48,773 nucleotides of DNA from a bacterium (GCA_017744355.1 JAGIBK010000011.1:1-48773), one strand, 5' to 3'; shown: positions 1-10,323, counted from the first letter of the stretch. Notes: generated by a model from the letters alone, not told the origin. Made by a program: numbers and translations.

Positions 1-1571
1 TCTACCTGGACGCCTACAAGGGCACCCGCGACAACGCCATCGGCGCCGACGTGGCCCGCCTGCGCACCATCCTCCAGTGGACCAGCACCGGCTGGAAGAG
101 CATCTCCGGACCCAGCGTCGTCATCAACCCGCTGACCACCGCCGTCGCCGTCATCCAAGGCCTCGTGTCCGGCAGCGTGGCGGCCACCGCCACCCTCGGC
201 ACCGTCTCGGGCACCACCGTCACCACGGGCAACGGCACCCTCAACGGCAACTGGAGCACAGTTCAGACCCTGGTGAAGGACCTGCTCGCCAAGGACCAAG
301 ACCCGCTCGCGCGCATCGTCTACCGGAACGCTGCCTTCCGGGTCGCCCCGAACCTCGCTCAGCCCCTTGTCGTCGAGAACTTCCGCAGCGGCACCTTCGC
401 GGACACCCGGGTGGACGACTCGGGGGATCTCCTGCTGAGCGCTCCTCGCCCTGCCCCGAACGAGCCGGCCTCAGAGCTTGCGTACTTCTCGGCCTCGGGA
501 GTCGCGCCGGATACTGCCGGCACGGTCGTCAGCGACGGCACGTACCTGTACGTGAAAACCTGGAATCAGTACGGCGCTCGCACGCCGACCCACCTGGTGT
601 TCAAGAAGATCGGCACCGGCTTCAACGGGACCGTGCGCGGCGCCAACTACGGCACCGTCGGTCCCTCGACCGCCGTGAGCTTCGGGGCCGCCTACTGGAA
701 GGGGTATATTTACATCCCCGTCCACGGCGTGGGCAACGAGAAGAAGATCCAGCAGCTCTCCACGACCACCGGCAACCTCGTGACCCTGGACATCCCGACC
801 CCCATTGTCTTCCGCAACACCGGCACCCTGACCTCCGGCGATCCGAGCCACCTGATCACGAGCGACGGCACGTACGTCTACAACCTGGCCTACGGGATCG
901 GCGACGGTGCCAACAATGGCTTCACCGTCCAGATCTTCGACCCAGCCCAGGGCTTCAAGCTGGTGCGGCACTTCACCATGGACACCAGCTCGTACTACTG
1001 CGACGGCGTCGTTTGCGACGGCACCTACATCTACCCGATGGAGTGGGGCGCGGGGCGCCGAATGCGGCGCTACCGCCTCGCGGACGGCGTGCGCGAAGCG
1101 GAGTGGACCTTCCAGCAAACCGGCTACGTCGGCAACTACCAGCCCGACGAGAACAATCCGGTCTCGGGTGCATGGGACCCCGTCAACCGGGTTTTCTGGT
1201 TCGGGAACCTCGGCAACGAGAAAGTCCACCTGGTGCGTGGGGGGAATTTCATCCCCGACGGTACCTGGGAATCCGCCGTGCTCGATACGGGGACTGCGAG
1301 CCCGTACTTCAACCGGCTGAACTGGAAGGGCGAACTCAACGGTAACAACGGCCTGAGCTTCCAAGTGCGCTCAGCCGCCTCGCCGGCCGCTCTCGCCTCG
1401 GCCACCTGGTACGGCCCGACGAGCACGACGGACGCCTATACCGCAAGCGGCCTCTCCTTGAACCCGGTCCACAACAAGCAGCGCTACCTCCAGATCCGCG
1501 CCACCCTCTCCTCGGCGGATCTCAAGACCAGCCCGACGCTCTCTCAGCTGAGCGTCGAGGTCCTGCCGTAG
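1..1571 (+). CDS. Secreted/surface protein with repeated DGTYxY motifs, 5'-truncated
   Basis: The reading frame is open from base 3 to the window edge, so the gene begins upstream; the GTG at 51 is internal because residues before it align with the next gene. The visible ~522 residues hold a motif near base 270 (LVKDLLAKDQDPLARI) and three copies of a DGTYxY motif (SDGTYLY, SDGTYVY, CDGTYIY), each followed a few residues later by an aromatic position. This spacing resembles blades of a beta-propeller. The C-terminal ~100 residues (from about base 1240) look like a beta-sandwich. The next gene is a full-length paralogue with a lipoprotein signal, so this one is probably also surface-anchored. 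It ends 8 bases before the next start, suggesting co-transcription. No enzyme motif is visible; the function is unknown. Confidence 0.8.
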   Translation, partial: YLDAYKGTRDNAIGADVARLRTILQWTSTGWKSISGPSVVINPLTTAVAVIQGLVSGSVAATATLGTVSGTTVTTGNGTLNGNWSTVQTLVKDLLAKDQDPLARIVYRNAAFRVAPNLAQPLVVENFRSGTFADTRVDDSGDLLLSAPRPAPNEPASELAYFSASGVAPDTAGTVVSDGTYLYVKTWNQYGARTPTHLVFKKIGTGFNGTVRGANYGTVGPSTAVSFGAAYWKGYIYIPVHGVGNEKKIQQLSTTTGNLVTLDIPTPIVFRNTGTLTSGDPSHLITSDGTYVYNLAYGIGDGANNGFTVQIFDPAQGFKLVRHFTMDTSSYYCDGVVCDGTYIYPMEWGAGRRMRRYRLADGVREAEWTFQQTGYVGNYQPDENNPVSGAWDPVNRVFWFGNLGNEKVHLVRGGNFIPDGTWESAVLDTGTASPYFNRLNWKGELNGNNGLSFQVRSAASPAALASATWYGPTSTTDAYTASGLSLNPVHNKQRYLQIRATLSSADLKTSPTLSQLSVEVLP

Positions 1572-1579
1572 GAGGCCCC

Positions 1580-3445
1580 ATGAAGCACCGCGCCTTCATC
1601 CTCTCGGCCCTCGTCGCCACCAGCGGCGTCATCGGCTGTGCCTTGGTGCCGCCCTCCGCCCCTCAGGCCCCCGACATCGCCGTCCAGGTCGCCCCCAAGC
1701 TCGTCGGGACGGTCGCCTTCCCCGAGGCCCGCGAAGTCGCCGCCACCACCACCGAGATCACCCAGCGCGCCACCATCGCCCTGCTCGATACCGCCAACCA
1801 GACCGTCGCCGCCACCGTCACCGACGCTGCGGGCGCCTTCACCCTCGACGTCAGCGGCGCCTTCACCCCCACCCCCGGCAGCTATTACACCCTCGAGGCC
1901 ATCAAGACCCTCAAGAGCGCCACCAGCGCAGGCACCGCCGTGCGCATGAGGACCCTCCTGCACTGGAGCGGCACCGCCTGGAACTCCTGCTCGGGGGCCG
2001 TCACCCTCGCCATCAGCCCGGCCACCACCGCCGTCGCCCTGATCAGGGCCACCCAAAACAGCGTCACCTTCGCCGAGACCATGGGCGTCGTCACCGGCAG
2101 CACCATCACCTCGGCGAACCCCACCCTGAGCGCCCACGGCGCGAACGTCCGGGAGCTGGTGCGCGATCTGCTCTGGCGCGACCTGGACCCCGTCGCCCGG
2201 ATCGCCCTTGCCAACGGCACCTACGCCCCTTTGCCCGAGCGAACCATCGTCGCCTCCGCCAACATGGGCACCGGCACCTTCGACGGCACCGTCTCGTTGC
2301 TGGACGGCTCGGTCCAGCTCAAGGGCTCGCTGCCTCGGCCAAGGGCCGAGAGCGAGGCCACCGCGAGCGTTACGGGCATCAACAGCACGGCGATCCTCGC
2401 GAGCGACGGGGTCCACCTGTACAGCAAGCCTTGGGATGCGAGTTCAGCGAACCCTCGCACCTGGACGCGCATCGGCTCGGGCTACGGCGGCACCACCTTC
2501 GGGACGAACTACCTCTCTTACGGCCCCACCATGGACACCACCGAGGGCGGCACCTTCTTCGGCGGCTTCATCTTCCAGATCCAGGCGGGTATCGGCAACA
2601 ACGGCAAACTCTGGCGTATGAACGTCGTCAATGGCGCCACCGACTCCGTCACCGTCTCACCCCCCATGCTCAACCGGAGCACCGGATTACAGGATCGCGG
2701 CCACTACCTGGCCACCGACGGCACCTACTTCTACAATGGCGCCTACTCGATCAACAACGGCGGCTTCAACGGCTACACCCTGAGGGTGTACGACCCCAGC
2801 ACCCGCGCGCTCTTGCGCCAGATCTACCTGGACGGCGCCAACACCCCCTTGGCCAACACCTCGTACTACTCCGACAGCATCTTCGTCGACGGCGTCTACA
2901 TGTACGCCTTCGAGTGGATGGACGGCGGCATCGCGCGCTTGCGCCGCTATCGCCTCGCAGACGGCCAGCTGGAGGTCGAGACGACCGTCCCGAACGCCTA
3001 CCCGAGCGATGGCCCCCTGGGCGGCACCTTCGACTGGGTAAACAACAAATTCTTCTTCGGCACTCACCTCTCCACGATCCTCCACCGCACCGCCGGCCGC
3101 ACTTTCCCCACCTCGGGCACCTGGATCAGCACCCCCATGGACATGGGCAACGGTGCGCCGGTCTTTAAGCGCCTGAACTTCAACGCCGTCGCCGTCAACG
3201 GCCAGACCGTCCGCCTCCAGATCCGCTCGGCAGGCAGCGAGGTCGGCCTCGCGGGTGCTGTCTGGTACGGCCCCACCGGCACCGGCGACAGCTACGCCGT
3301 GAGCGCCGCGAGCATCAACCCCATCCACAACGGCGATCGCTGGGTACAGGTACGCGCAACGCTCGCTCCCGCCATCCAGAACGCCACGACCGGCCTCGCC
3401 ACCACCCCCCGCCTCTACGGCGTCAACTTGGAGGCCATCCGATGA
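1580..3445 (+). CDS. Lipoprotein, paralogue of the preceding gene
   Basis: The 621-residue product starts at an ATG preceded by AGGAGG (GTAGGAGGCCCC). A signal sequence ends in the lipobox SGVIGC, so the mature protein should be lipid-anchored at Cys20. Residues ~35-110 resemble a carboxypeptidase-regulatory-like Ig fold (GTVAFPEAR, AAGAFTLDVSG). Then come LVRDLLWRDLDPVARI and a region with three blade-like motifs (SDGVHLY, TDGTYFY, VDGVYMY), followed by a C-terminal beta-rich segment. Order and motifs match the truncated upstream gene, for example the shared string RRYRLADG, so the pair arose by tandem duplication. It overlaps the next start by 4 bases (ATGA), implying an operon. A binding or structural surface role is possible, but nothing shows a ligand. 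Confidence 0.85.
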   Translation: MKHRAFILSALVATSGVIGCALVPPSAPQAPDIAVQVAPKLVGTVAFPEAREVAATTTEITQRATIALLDTANQTVAATVTDAAGAFTLDVSGAFTPTPGSYYTLEAIKTLKSATSAGTAVRMRTLLHWSGTAWNSCSGAVTLAISPATTAVALIRATQNSVTFAETMGVVTGSTITSANPTLSAHGANVRELVRDLLWRDLDPVARIALANGTYAPLPERTIVASANMGTGTFDGTVSLLDGSVQLKGSLPRPRAESEATASVTGINSTAILASDGVHLYSKPWDASSANPRTWTRIGSGYGGTTFGTNYLSYGPTMDTTEGGTFFGGFIFQIQAGIGNNGKLWRMNVVNGATDSVTVSPPMLNRSTGLQDRGHYLATDGTYFYNGAYSINNGGFNGYTLRVYDPSTRALLRQIYLDGANTPLANTSYYSDSIFVDGVYMYAFEWMDGGIARLRRYRLADGQLEVETTVPNAYPSDGPLGGTFDWVNNKFFFGTHLSTILHRTAGRTFPTSGTWISTPMDMGNGAPVFKRLNFNAVAVNGQTVRLQIRSAGSEVGLAGAVWYGPTGTGDSYAVSAASINPIHNGDRWVQVRATLAPAIQNATTGLATTPRLYGVNLEAIR

Positions 3446-4470
3446 CCCCGCTGCGAATGAGCCGAACGGGTTTCGCCGTCCTCGCCGTGTCCCTCTGCGT
3501 CGGCTGCCACCTCGCAGGCGCCGGGACGAGCCTCGCCCCCTCACCGACGGCGGCCTCGTACCCGGACGAGATCACGGGCCAGGCGACCCAAGGCGCCCTC
3601 TCGGTCAGCATCCAATGGCCCCGGCGAACGCAGGTGATCCCCACCAGCGCCCAGCGCCTCTCCTTCGTGCTCAGCGGCCCTCACCCTCAATCGCTGGACG
3701 TCCTGCGCCCCCCCGGCGAGGCCCCCGTCAGCGTCGCCACCATGAGCGTCGAGGTGGGAACGGGTTACCGCCTCGACGTGAGCGCCTTCGACGCCTCACC
3801 CCAGGCGAGGCTCGTCGCGGCGGGGCAGAGCGCCCTTTTCAACGTGAAAGCCAACGAGATCGCCAAGGTCCGCATCCGGCTCGCCAGCACCCTGAAGCCT
3901 GTCATCACGGGCTTTTCGCCCGACAACGGCGGCCCCGGCGCAAGCGTCGAGATCTACGGCCAGTACCTCGGCTACGAGCGCGGCCTGATGCCCGACTTCC
4001 TGTTCGGTGAGAGCTCGACGACCCAGCGCTATCCGGCGCAGGACGGGACCGCCTCGACCCTCGTGCCGCTCGATGCGGTGAGCGGGGCGATCGCCCCTGT
4101 CGTAGACGGTGTTTCGGGCGAGGCCTTCGGCACCTTCACCGTGCTCAAGGCGATCGCCATCCATCCCTTATCGCTGAGCGTGGCCTCCGGGAGCACCGCC
4201 TCGTTCGAGGCGATCGCGACCACCTCGGCGAACGCGCCCTTCGCGGGCACGCCTGCGGTGCAGTGGAGCGCCTACGCGCCCTACAAGGGTGAGCAGGCGG
4301 GCTACCGCGTGGCGGGGATCATCACCGACCCCACACCCGAGCCGCCTCCTTACCCTGGCCAGATCGACCCGTGGGGCGTCTTCACCGCCGATGGCGCCAC
4401 GGGGACCTTCGAGGTCGCCATCCTCTCGGGCAGGCTGCTCGCCACCGCGAGCGTCACGGTCACCGAATGA
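3442..4470 (+). CDS. IPT/TIG-domain lipoprotein
   Basis: The 342-residue product begins with MTPLRMSRTGFAVLAVSLCV and continues to a Gly-Cys lipobox, giving a lipid-anchored protein. A second ATG at 3457 is an alternative start. Residues ~150-235 read as an IPT/TIG (Ig-like) domain: KPVITGFSPDNGGPGASVEI is the typical 'I-x-x-hydrophobic-x-P-x-x-G-x-x-G' strand pattern. Residues ~240-340 look like a second Ig-like (Big-type) domain (LSVASGSTASFEA, VQWSAY). IPT and Big domains are common in surface adhesion or binding proteins. It overlaps the upstream lipoprotein gene by 4 bases and is the last gene before a strong terminator, so the three genes probably form one surface-protein operon. The specific partner is unknown. 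Confidence 0.8.
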   Translation: MTPLRMSRTGFAVLAVSLCVGCHLAGAGTSLAPSPTAASYPDEITGQATQGALSVSIQWPRRTQVIPTSAQRLSFVLSGPHPQSLDVLRPPGEAPVSVATMSVEVGTGYRLDVSAFDASPQARLVAAGQSALFNVKANEIAKVRIRLASTLKPVITGFSPDNGGPGASVEIYGQYLGYERGLMPDFLFGESSTTQRYPAQDGTASTLVPLDAVSGAIAPVVDGVSGEAFGTFTVLKAIAIHPLSLSVASGSTASFEAIATTSANAPFAGTPAVQWSAYAPYKGEQAGYRVAGIITDPTPEPPPYPGQIDPWGVFTADGATGTFEVAILSGRLLATASVTVTE

Positions 4471-4472
4471 GC

Positions 4473-4506
4473 AAGAGGGCCCCGGGCGACTGCCCGGGGC
4501 CCTCTT
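4473..4506. terminator. 15-bp perfect hairpin between convergent genes
   Basis: The arms at 4473-4487 and 4492-4506 are perfectly complementary with a 4-base loop. It lies 2 bases after the + strand lipoprotein operon and 15 bases from the end of the minus-strand STAS gene, so it can serve both strands. There is no clear U-tract on either side. Confidence 0.7.
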
Positions 4507-4521
4507 GGCTCGAGAAGGGTA

Positions 4522-4908
4522 TTAGCGCGACTCAGCGACTACCGACCCCTTGGAGAGGTAGGTGATGGCCTTGAGGCTGGTCTGCTGCCAGGTGATCTTG
4601 CGCGAGTAGAGGATCTTGATGGGGTAGCGCTTGTCCTCGGCGAGCTCCATCTGCTTCATGATCCACTTGAGCAGCGACTTGATGCCGCTCGAGTTGAGGA
4701 AGCCCAGCTCGGTGAAGTCCGCCTCGACCTTGGGGATGCTGTGCTCGATGACCTGGGTGTGGACGTTCTCCAGGAAGGGGTCCAGGAACTCCCCCGGGTT
4801 CATGTGGTCGATGGTCCCTGCAAACTTGAGGACGACCCCGCCGTCCTCTCCGTCCACGACCTTGATGGACGTCTTGTCCGTGGCGTAGGGCTCGATGTTC
4901 ACGGGCAT
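4522..4908 (-). CDS. STAS-domain protein (anti-sigma factor antagonist-like)
   Basis: This 128-residue protein carries a STAS-type signature around residues 68-80 (LGFLNSSGIKSLLKWI). The Ser-Ser-Gly corresponds to the phosphorylatable serine segment of SpoIIAA-type antagonists. In partner switching such proteins are phosphorylated by a HATPase kinase and released by a phosphatase. The start codon overlaps the stop of the upstream HATPase gene (TAATG), so the pair is translationally coupled and almost certainly interacts. It is the last gene of the minus-strand trio GAF-repeat protein, HATPase, STAS. No anti-sigma target or phosphatase is visible in the window, so the output is unknown; it could control an enzyme rather than a sigma factor. 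Confidence 0.75.
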   Translation of the reverse strand: MPVNIEPYATDKTSIKVVDGEDGGVVLKFAGTIDHMNPGEFLDPFLENVHTQVIEHSIPKVEADFTELGFLNSSGIKSLLKWIMKQMELAEDKRYPIKILYSRKITWQQTSLKAITYLSKGSVVAESR

Positions 4909-5405
4909 TACGCTACCAATCCTTTCGCTGATTCCGGCAACTTGAAACTTGCCTCGATAATAACACTGTTGTGATTCGTAATAAGGTTCAGTTCTGCTTC
5001 ACCCTCGGCGCGGATTCTCGCGAGGCCCAGCTGACTCTTGTCGCTCATCAGGCTGTCCTGCATCTTCGCGATGTACATCTCCATGGGATCCCCCTGGATG
5101 ATGACGGCGAATTCCGCCTGGAGCACATCGAAGTGGGCGGGATCCGCCTCATTCTGAACCGAGACGACCACCCGGTCTTCTTGCACGCGCATGGTGCAAT
5201 TCACCGGCGCGTCCGGCGAGACCGAGTACTTGACGGCATTTTCCAGCAGTTCGTGCGCCGACATGGCGATCTTGTCGGACAGATCCTCGTCCCCGAAGGA
5301 ATGGCCACAGAAGCTCGCCATGAAGATCCGGGTGCTCGAGATCATGTTCCACCAGCGCGGACTGAACGTGATCGAAGCCCCTATTTCTGTCGCGGTCATT
5401 GACAT
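4908..5405 (-). CDS. HATPase-type serine kinase / anti-sigma-like protein
   Basis: I start this at the ATG at 5405 (MSMTATEIG), which follows AAGGAG at 7 bases; a longer TTG reading at 5429 lacks this support. The ~165-residue product contains an N-box-like helix, SAHELLENAVKYS (Glu and Asn as in GHKL ATPases), and a late SQLGLARIRAEGE segment that resembles the G2 box. There are no membrane helices or dimerisation/phosphoacceptor His domain, so it looks like a stand-alone kinase of the SpoIIAB/RsbW class. It would phosphorylate the STAS protein encoded immediately downstream with a 1-base overlap. The GAF-repeat gene upstream probably feeds a signal into it. The N-terminal half is divergent, so the exact subfamily is uncertain. 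Confidence 0.7.
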   Translation of the reverse strand: MSMTATEIGASITFSPRWWNMISSTRIFMASFCGHSFGDEDLSDKIAMSAHELLENAVKYSVSPDAPVNCTMRVQEDRVVVSVQNEADPAHFDVLQAEFAVIIQGDPMEMYIAKMQDSLMSDKSQLGLARIRAEGEAELNLITNHNSVIIEASFKLPESAKGLVA

Positions 5406-5425
5406 AGGTTCTCCTTGTGCCGGGG

Positions 5426-6220
5426 TCAAGCGTCCTGCTTGCCCTTTTCATGCTCGAGGAGGCGGTTTTGCGCCTCTTCGTAAAGGTCGTAGAGGCCGAG
5501 AGCCGCTTCGAGCTTGGCCTGTTCGGCCGTGAGCTGGTTCTGCGTCTCTTCGTACAGGTCGTAGAGCCCGAGGGCGACCTGGACCTTCTCCTCTTCGGCC
5601 TTGAGCTTCTTCTGGGCCTCCTCGTAGAGGTCGTAGAGGCCGAGGGCGGCTTCGAGCTTCTGCTCTTCGGCCTTCAATTGTTGCTGCGTCTGCTCGAAGA
5701 GGTCGTAGAGGCCAAGGGCCACCTCCACCTTCTTCTCTTCGGCCATCAACTGATGCTGGGTCTGCTCGTACACGTCGTAGAGCTCGAGCGCGGCATCCAG
5801 CTGGCGCTCGTGGCGCTCCTGGCTGCGGCGGTAGTCGCAGGCCATCGCGGCCATGGCGACCAGCAACTCGGCGGCCTGCACCTGCTCGGGCGAGAAGGGT
5901 TCCTGGCGGCGCAGGGCGAGCACGCCGACCACCCCCGAGAAGCCCCGCAGCGGGAAGATCTGCACCCAGCGACCGTCGGCATCCTGGTGAGCCCCCAGGG
6001 AGGCGGGCCCGGCAGGGGCCTCCTCGGGCGCGAAGGAATCGCAGGTGCGACCCGTCCGGTCCATCGCGAGCATCGGCACGCGCATGCCGGGGGCCCGGAG
6101 GCAGCCCTCGGCGGCTTCCGTCGCTTCGATCGCCGTGGCGACCAGCAGGGCCGGCAGGGTTTCCTTGGAGAGGTCATCGACCAGGCGGCGTGCAAACGTG
6201 TTGTACGTGGACCACTTCAT
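5426..6220 (-). CDS. GAF-like sensor with five 24-residue signalling-helix repeats
   Basis: The 264-residue protein has two parts. Residues ~10-130 resemble a GAF domain (WVQIFPLRGFSGVVGVLAL, then an amphipathic helix). Residues 141-260 are five consecutive 24-residue units with no insertions, consensus LEAALGLYDLYEETQxQLKA followed by EEQK. The units are strongly helical and heptad-like, so the tail should form a long coiled coil. There is no catalytic domain. The same unit occurs once in the divergently transcribed GGDEF-HD-GYP protein (LNLYDLYEAAQQQ), between its GAF-like and GGDEF domains. The start ATG follows GAAGGAG at 11 bases. It leads the operon with HATPase and STAS genes 20 bases downstream. 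I infer a cytoplasmic signal relay or scaffold; the ligand is unknown. Confidence 0.75.
   Translation of the reverse strand: MKWSTYNTFARRLVDDLSKETLPALLVATAIEATEAAEGCLRAPGMRVPMLAMDRTGRTCDSFAPEEAPAGPASLGAHQDADGRWVQIFPLRGFSGVVGVLALRRQEPFSPEQVQAAELLVAMAAMACDYRRSQERHERQLDAALELYDVYEQTQHQLMAEEKKVEVALGLYDLFEQTQQQLKAEEQKLEAALGLYDLYEEAQKKLKAEEEKVQVALGLYDLYEETQNQLTAEQAKLEAALGLYDLYEEAQNRLLEHEKGKQDA
5441..5800 (-). repeat. Five tandem 72-bp coding repeats
   Basis: Translated, these are residues 141-260 of the GAF-repeat protein: five units of exactly 24 residues, each with the core ALxLYDxxE. The DNA repeats are diverged but in phase, with 'ggtcgtagag' recurring every 72 bases on the + strand. This shows expansion by tandem duplication under protein-level selection. 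Confidence 0.9.
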
Positions 6221-6250
6221 GCTTGAGACGCTCCTTCACCAACGAAGCTG

Positions 6251-6279
6251 CTTATACCCTCAAAGCGAGCGACAAAACC
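6251..6279 (-). promoter_or_regulatory. Candidate promoter of the GAF-HATPase-STAS operon
   Basis: On the minus strand TATAAG (6256-6251) lies ~30 bases upstream of the ATG at 6220, with a weak GGTTTT 17 bases further upstream. It sits in the ~180-bp divergent region shared with the GGDEF-HD-GYP gene, so both operons may be co-regulated there. Confidence 0.3.
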
Positions 6280-6401
6280 TGCTTCCTTGCTCGATTTCGC
6301 TTGCTTTGTCGGAATCTGTGAGTCAACTGCGAGGCGGGGCCTGTATTTTTGAGAAGTGACCGGGTAAGTAAGGGAAGCGAGCGAACATCGAGAGGATCGA
6401 C

Positions 6402-8051
<1,650 letters not shown>

Positions 8052-9461
8052 ATGACCGAACCAACGCCTCACGTCCCCCTCGATCCCATCGCCCTCGCCG
8101 AGACGCTCGCGCAGACCCGCGCCGAGCTCGAAGCGGCGCGCGAGACCATCCAGCGCCTCTCGCTGATCGACCCGGTCACGGGCCTGGCCAACCGCGCCCT
8201 GCTCCACGACCGCCTGGATCGCACCCTTGCCCAGGCCCGGCGGCACGGCCGACTCTTCGGCATCTGCTTTCTCAACCTCGATCGCTTCCACGTGATCAAT
8301 GAGACGCTCGGCCATGCCGTGGGCGATCGCCTGCTGGCAGCGATCGCCGACCGCCTGCGTGCTTGCGTGCGAGACCACGACACCATCGCCCGGGTTGGCG
8401 GCGACGAGTTCTGCGTCCTCTTGACCGACTTCAACGCCCCTCAGGACGTGGCCCGGGTCGCCCAGCGCATCCTCGACGCCTTTGCCGAGGTCTTCCCCCT
8501 CGACGGGCACGAGGTCTTCATCACCCCGAGCGGGGGGATCAGCCTCTTTCCCGCCGACGGCGAAGAGGTCGAGCCCCTGCTCAAGAACGCGAGCGCGGCC
8601 ATGACCGAGGCCAAGGCGCACCGCAACCACTTCCGGTTCTACACCCCGACCATGAACGCCAACGCCGCCGAGCGCTTCGCCCTGGAGGGCGCCCTGCGCA
8701 AAGCCCTGGAGCGCAACGAGCTCAGGCTCCACTACCAGCCCCAGTTCGACATCGAGACCGGCCGGATCGTCGGCGCCGAGGCCCTCGTCCGCTGGCAGCA
8801 CCCCGAACGCGGGCTGATCCCCCCCGGGGTCTTCATCCCGATCGCCGAGCTCACGGGCCTCATCCTGCCCATCGGCGAGTGGATTCTCCAGACGGCCTGC
8901 GAGCAAGCAGCCGCCTGGCAACGGGCGGGGCATCCTGCCATCCGCATCTCCGTCAACCTCTCGGCACGGCAGTTCAGGGGCCAGAACCTCGCCGAGATGG
9001 CGGGGAACGCGCTGCTCCAGAGCGGTCTGAGCGCCGATCTGCTCGAGTTCGAGCTGACCGAGAGCATCCTGATGGAGAACGTGGAGGCGACCAACCGCAC
9101 GCTCTCGCAGCTGGAGGCCATGGGCGTCCACCTGTCCATCGACGACTTCGGCACCGGCTACAGCTCGCTGAGCTACCTCAAGCGCTTCCCCATCGGCATG
9201 CTCAAGGTCGATCGGGCCTTCGTTCGGGACGTCACCACCGACCCGGATGACGCGGCCATCGTCAAGGCCATCATCGCCCTGGCGCACGGCCTTCAGCTCT
9301 CGGTCCTGGCCGAAGGGGTCGAGACCACTGAGCAGCTCGACTTCCTGCGCGAGCACGGCTGCGATCTGGTCCAGGGGTTCCTGCTGGGCAAGCCGGTGCC
9401 GTCCGAGCAGTTCGAGGAGCTGCTGCGCGGGGCGGGAACCTACAAGCCGCTCGACGCGTAG
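8052..9461 (+). CDS. GGDEF-EAL protein
   Basis: This 469-residue protein has a short N-terminal helix (~20-38), a GGDEF domain and an EAL domain, with no membrane segment or separate sensor. The GGDEF motif is intact (GGDEF at 116-120) and the I-site RDHD (107-110) is canonical. However, the usual FxDLDxFK segment reads FLNLDRFHVIN, with Asn at the first acidic position, so cyclase activity may be reduced. The EAL domain is complete: EAL at 243-245, DDFGTGYSSL (364-373) and AEGVET (~420-425), consistent with an active phosphodiesterase. Lacking its own sensor, it probably works with the upstream GAF-GGDEF-HD-GYP protein, whose stop codon directly precedes its ATG. A terminator follows 18 bases downstream. 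Confidence 0.88.
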   Translation: MTEPTPHVPLDPIALAETLAQTRAELEAARETIQRLSLIDPVTGLANRALLHDRLDRTLAQARRHGRLFGICFLNLDRFHVINETLGHAVGDRLLAAIADRLRACVRDHDTIARVGGDEFCVLLTDFNAPQDVARVAQRILDAFAEVFPLDGHEVFITPSGGISLFPADGEEVEPLLKNASAAMTEAKAHRNHFRFYTPTMNANAAERFALEGALRKALERNELRLHYQPQFDIETGRIVGAEALVRWQHPERGLIPPGVFIPIAELTGLILPIGEWILQTACEQAAAWQRAGHPAIRISVNLSARQFRGQNLAEMAGNALLQSGLSADLLEFELTESILMENVEATNRTLSQLEAMGVHLSIDDFGTGYSSLSYLKRFPIGMLKVDRAFVRDVTTDPDDAAIVKAIIALAHGLQLSVLAEGVETTEQLDFLREHGCDLVQGFLLGKPVPSEQFEELLRGAGTYKPLDA

Positions 9462-9478
9462 CAATCACGCCAACAAAA

Positions 9479-9509
9479 CGAGGGCCGCGCTCGATGAGCG
9501 CGGCCCTCG
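9479..9509. terminator. 13-bp hairpin between convergent genes
   Basis: Perfect arms at 9479-9491 and 9497-9509 flank a 5-base loop, between the end of the GGDEF-EAL gene and the end of the minus-strand barrel-like gene. It can stop both transcripts, although the U-tract is poor. Confidence 0.7.
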
Positions 9510-9531
9510 TGGGGTTCATCCGGCTAGCGGA

Positions 9532-10323
9532 TTAAAGGCCCCACATCTTCTGGAGGTCTCCGACCTTGCCGCCGAAGGTGCCGCCGACGCTGAGGGCGGT
9601 GACGGTCAGGGTCGTGCCGTTGAAGGACACGCCACCGACGTCAGCCGTCAGGTTGGGGGTGAGGGCCACCCGCGAGCCGACGTTGAGGCTGTTGGTCGTG
9701 GCGCCGGCGAAGTTGGCCGTGTCGCTGATGACCAGGGTCCAGCGCGACATGAGGGGCAGCTCGTAGGCCAGGTCCAGGCGGGGGGACACGGCGTTGCCGG
9801 CGTTGTTGAGGGTCACGCCGAAACCGGGCACGACGTGCAGGTTACCGGGGCCGAGGGCCCAGAACGAAACGGGCAGCGAGACGCCCAGGGGCAGGTTGAA
9901 GGTGCTGCCCGCCGAGTTGAAGCTCAGGCCCACGTTGCCGCCGACGGCCACCGACAGGGCGCCGGCGTCGACCAGGATCATCTTGCCGTAGAAGTTCGGG
10001 GTGCCGAGGCCGAAGCCGGGGTTCAGGCTGACGCCGAAGGGGCCGGTGAGGCCGACTTCGAGGTTGTTGCCCATACCGACCGAGAGGCTGGTGAAGCCCA
10101 TGACGGCGTTGCCGTCGCCCTGGACCTGGGCGCGCTCGACGCCACCGATGTTGGTGCGGCGGAACTGGTCGTCACCCGAGGCGACGGCGCGGCCACCCGC
10201 GGCAACGGCGGCCTTGGCGGCGGGAGCCGACTTGGAGGGCGCGCTGGTCTTCATCTGGGCGAAGGCGGGGCTGGCGACGGTGGTCGCGAGAGCCGCGATC
10301 GCAAGGGCGTTCATATAACGCAT
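9532..10323 (-). CDS. Exported beta-rich (outer-membrane barrel-like) protein
   Basis: The 263-residue product has a clear Sec signal peptide (MRYMNALAIAALATTVASPA, cleavage after AFA at ~22). A low-complexity Ala/Lys/Ser linker (~25-48) follows, then a body rich in Gly/Asn and alternating hydrophobic residues. Examples are LEVGLTGPFGVSLNP, LSVAVGGNVGLSF and SRVALTPNLTADVGGVSF. These alternating amphipathic strands read like an outer-membrane beta-barrel. The C-terminal residue is Leu after MWG, not the classical terminal Phe. The start ATG follows AAAGGAG at ~12 bases. It is flanked by terminators and seems monocistronic. The family is not recognised; a periplasmic beta-protein is an alternative. 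Confidence 0.7.
   Translation of the reverse strand: MRYMNALAIAALATTVASPAFAQMKTSAPSKSAPAAKAAVAAGGRAVASGDDQFRRTNIGGVERAQVQGDGNAVMGFTSLSVGMGNNLEVGLTGPFGVSLNPGFGLGTPNFYGKMILVDAGALSVAVGGNVGLSFNSAGSTFNLPLGVSLPVSFWALGPGNLHVVPGFGVTLNNAGNAVSPRLDLAYELPLMSRWTLVISDTANFAGATTNSLNVGSRVALTPNLTADVGGVSFNGTTLTVTALSVGGTFGGKVGDLQKMWGL

Noticed and set aside
5441..5800. A CRISPR array
   Set aside because: The 72-bp periodicity has no spacers and is in-frame coding sequence for a helical protein repeat.
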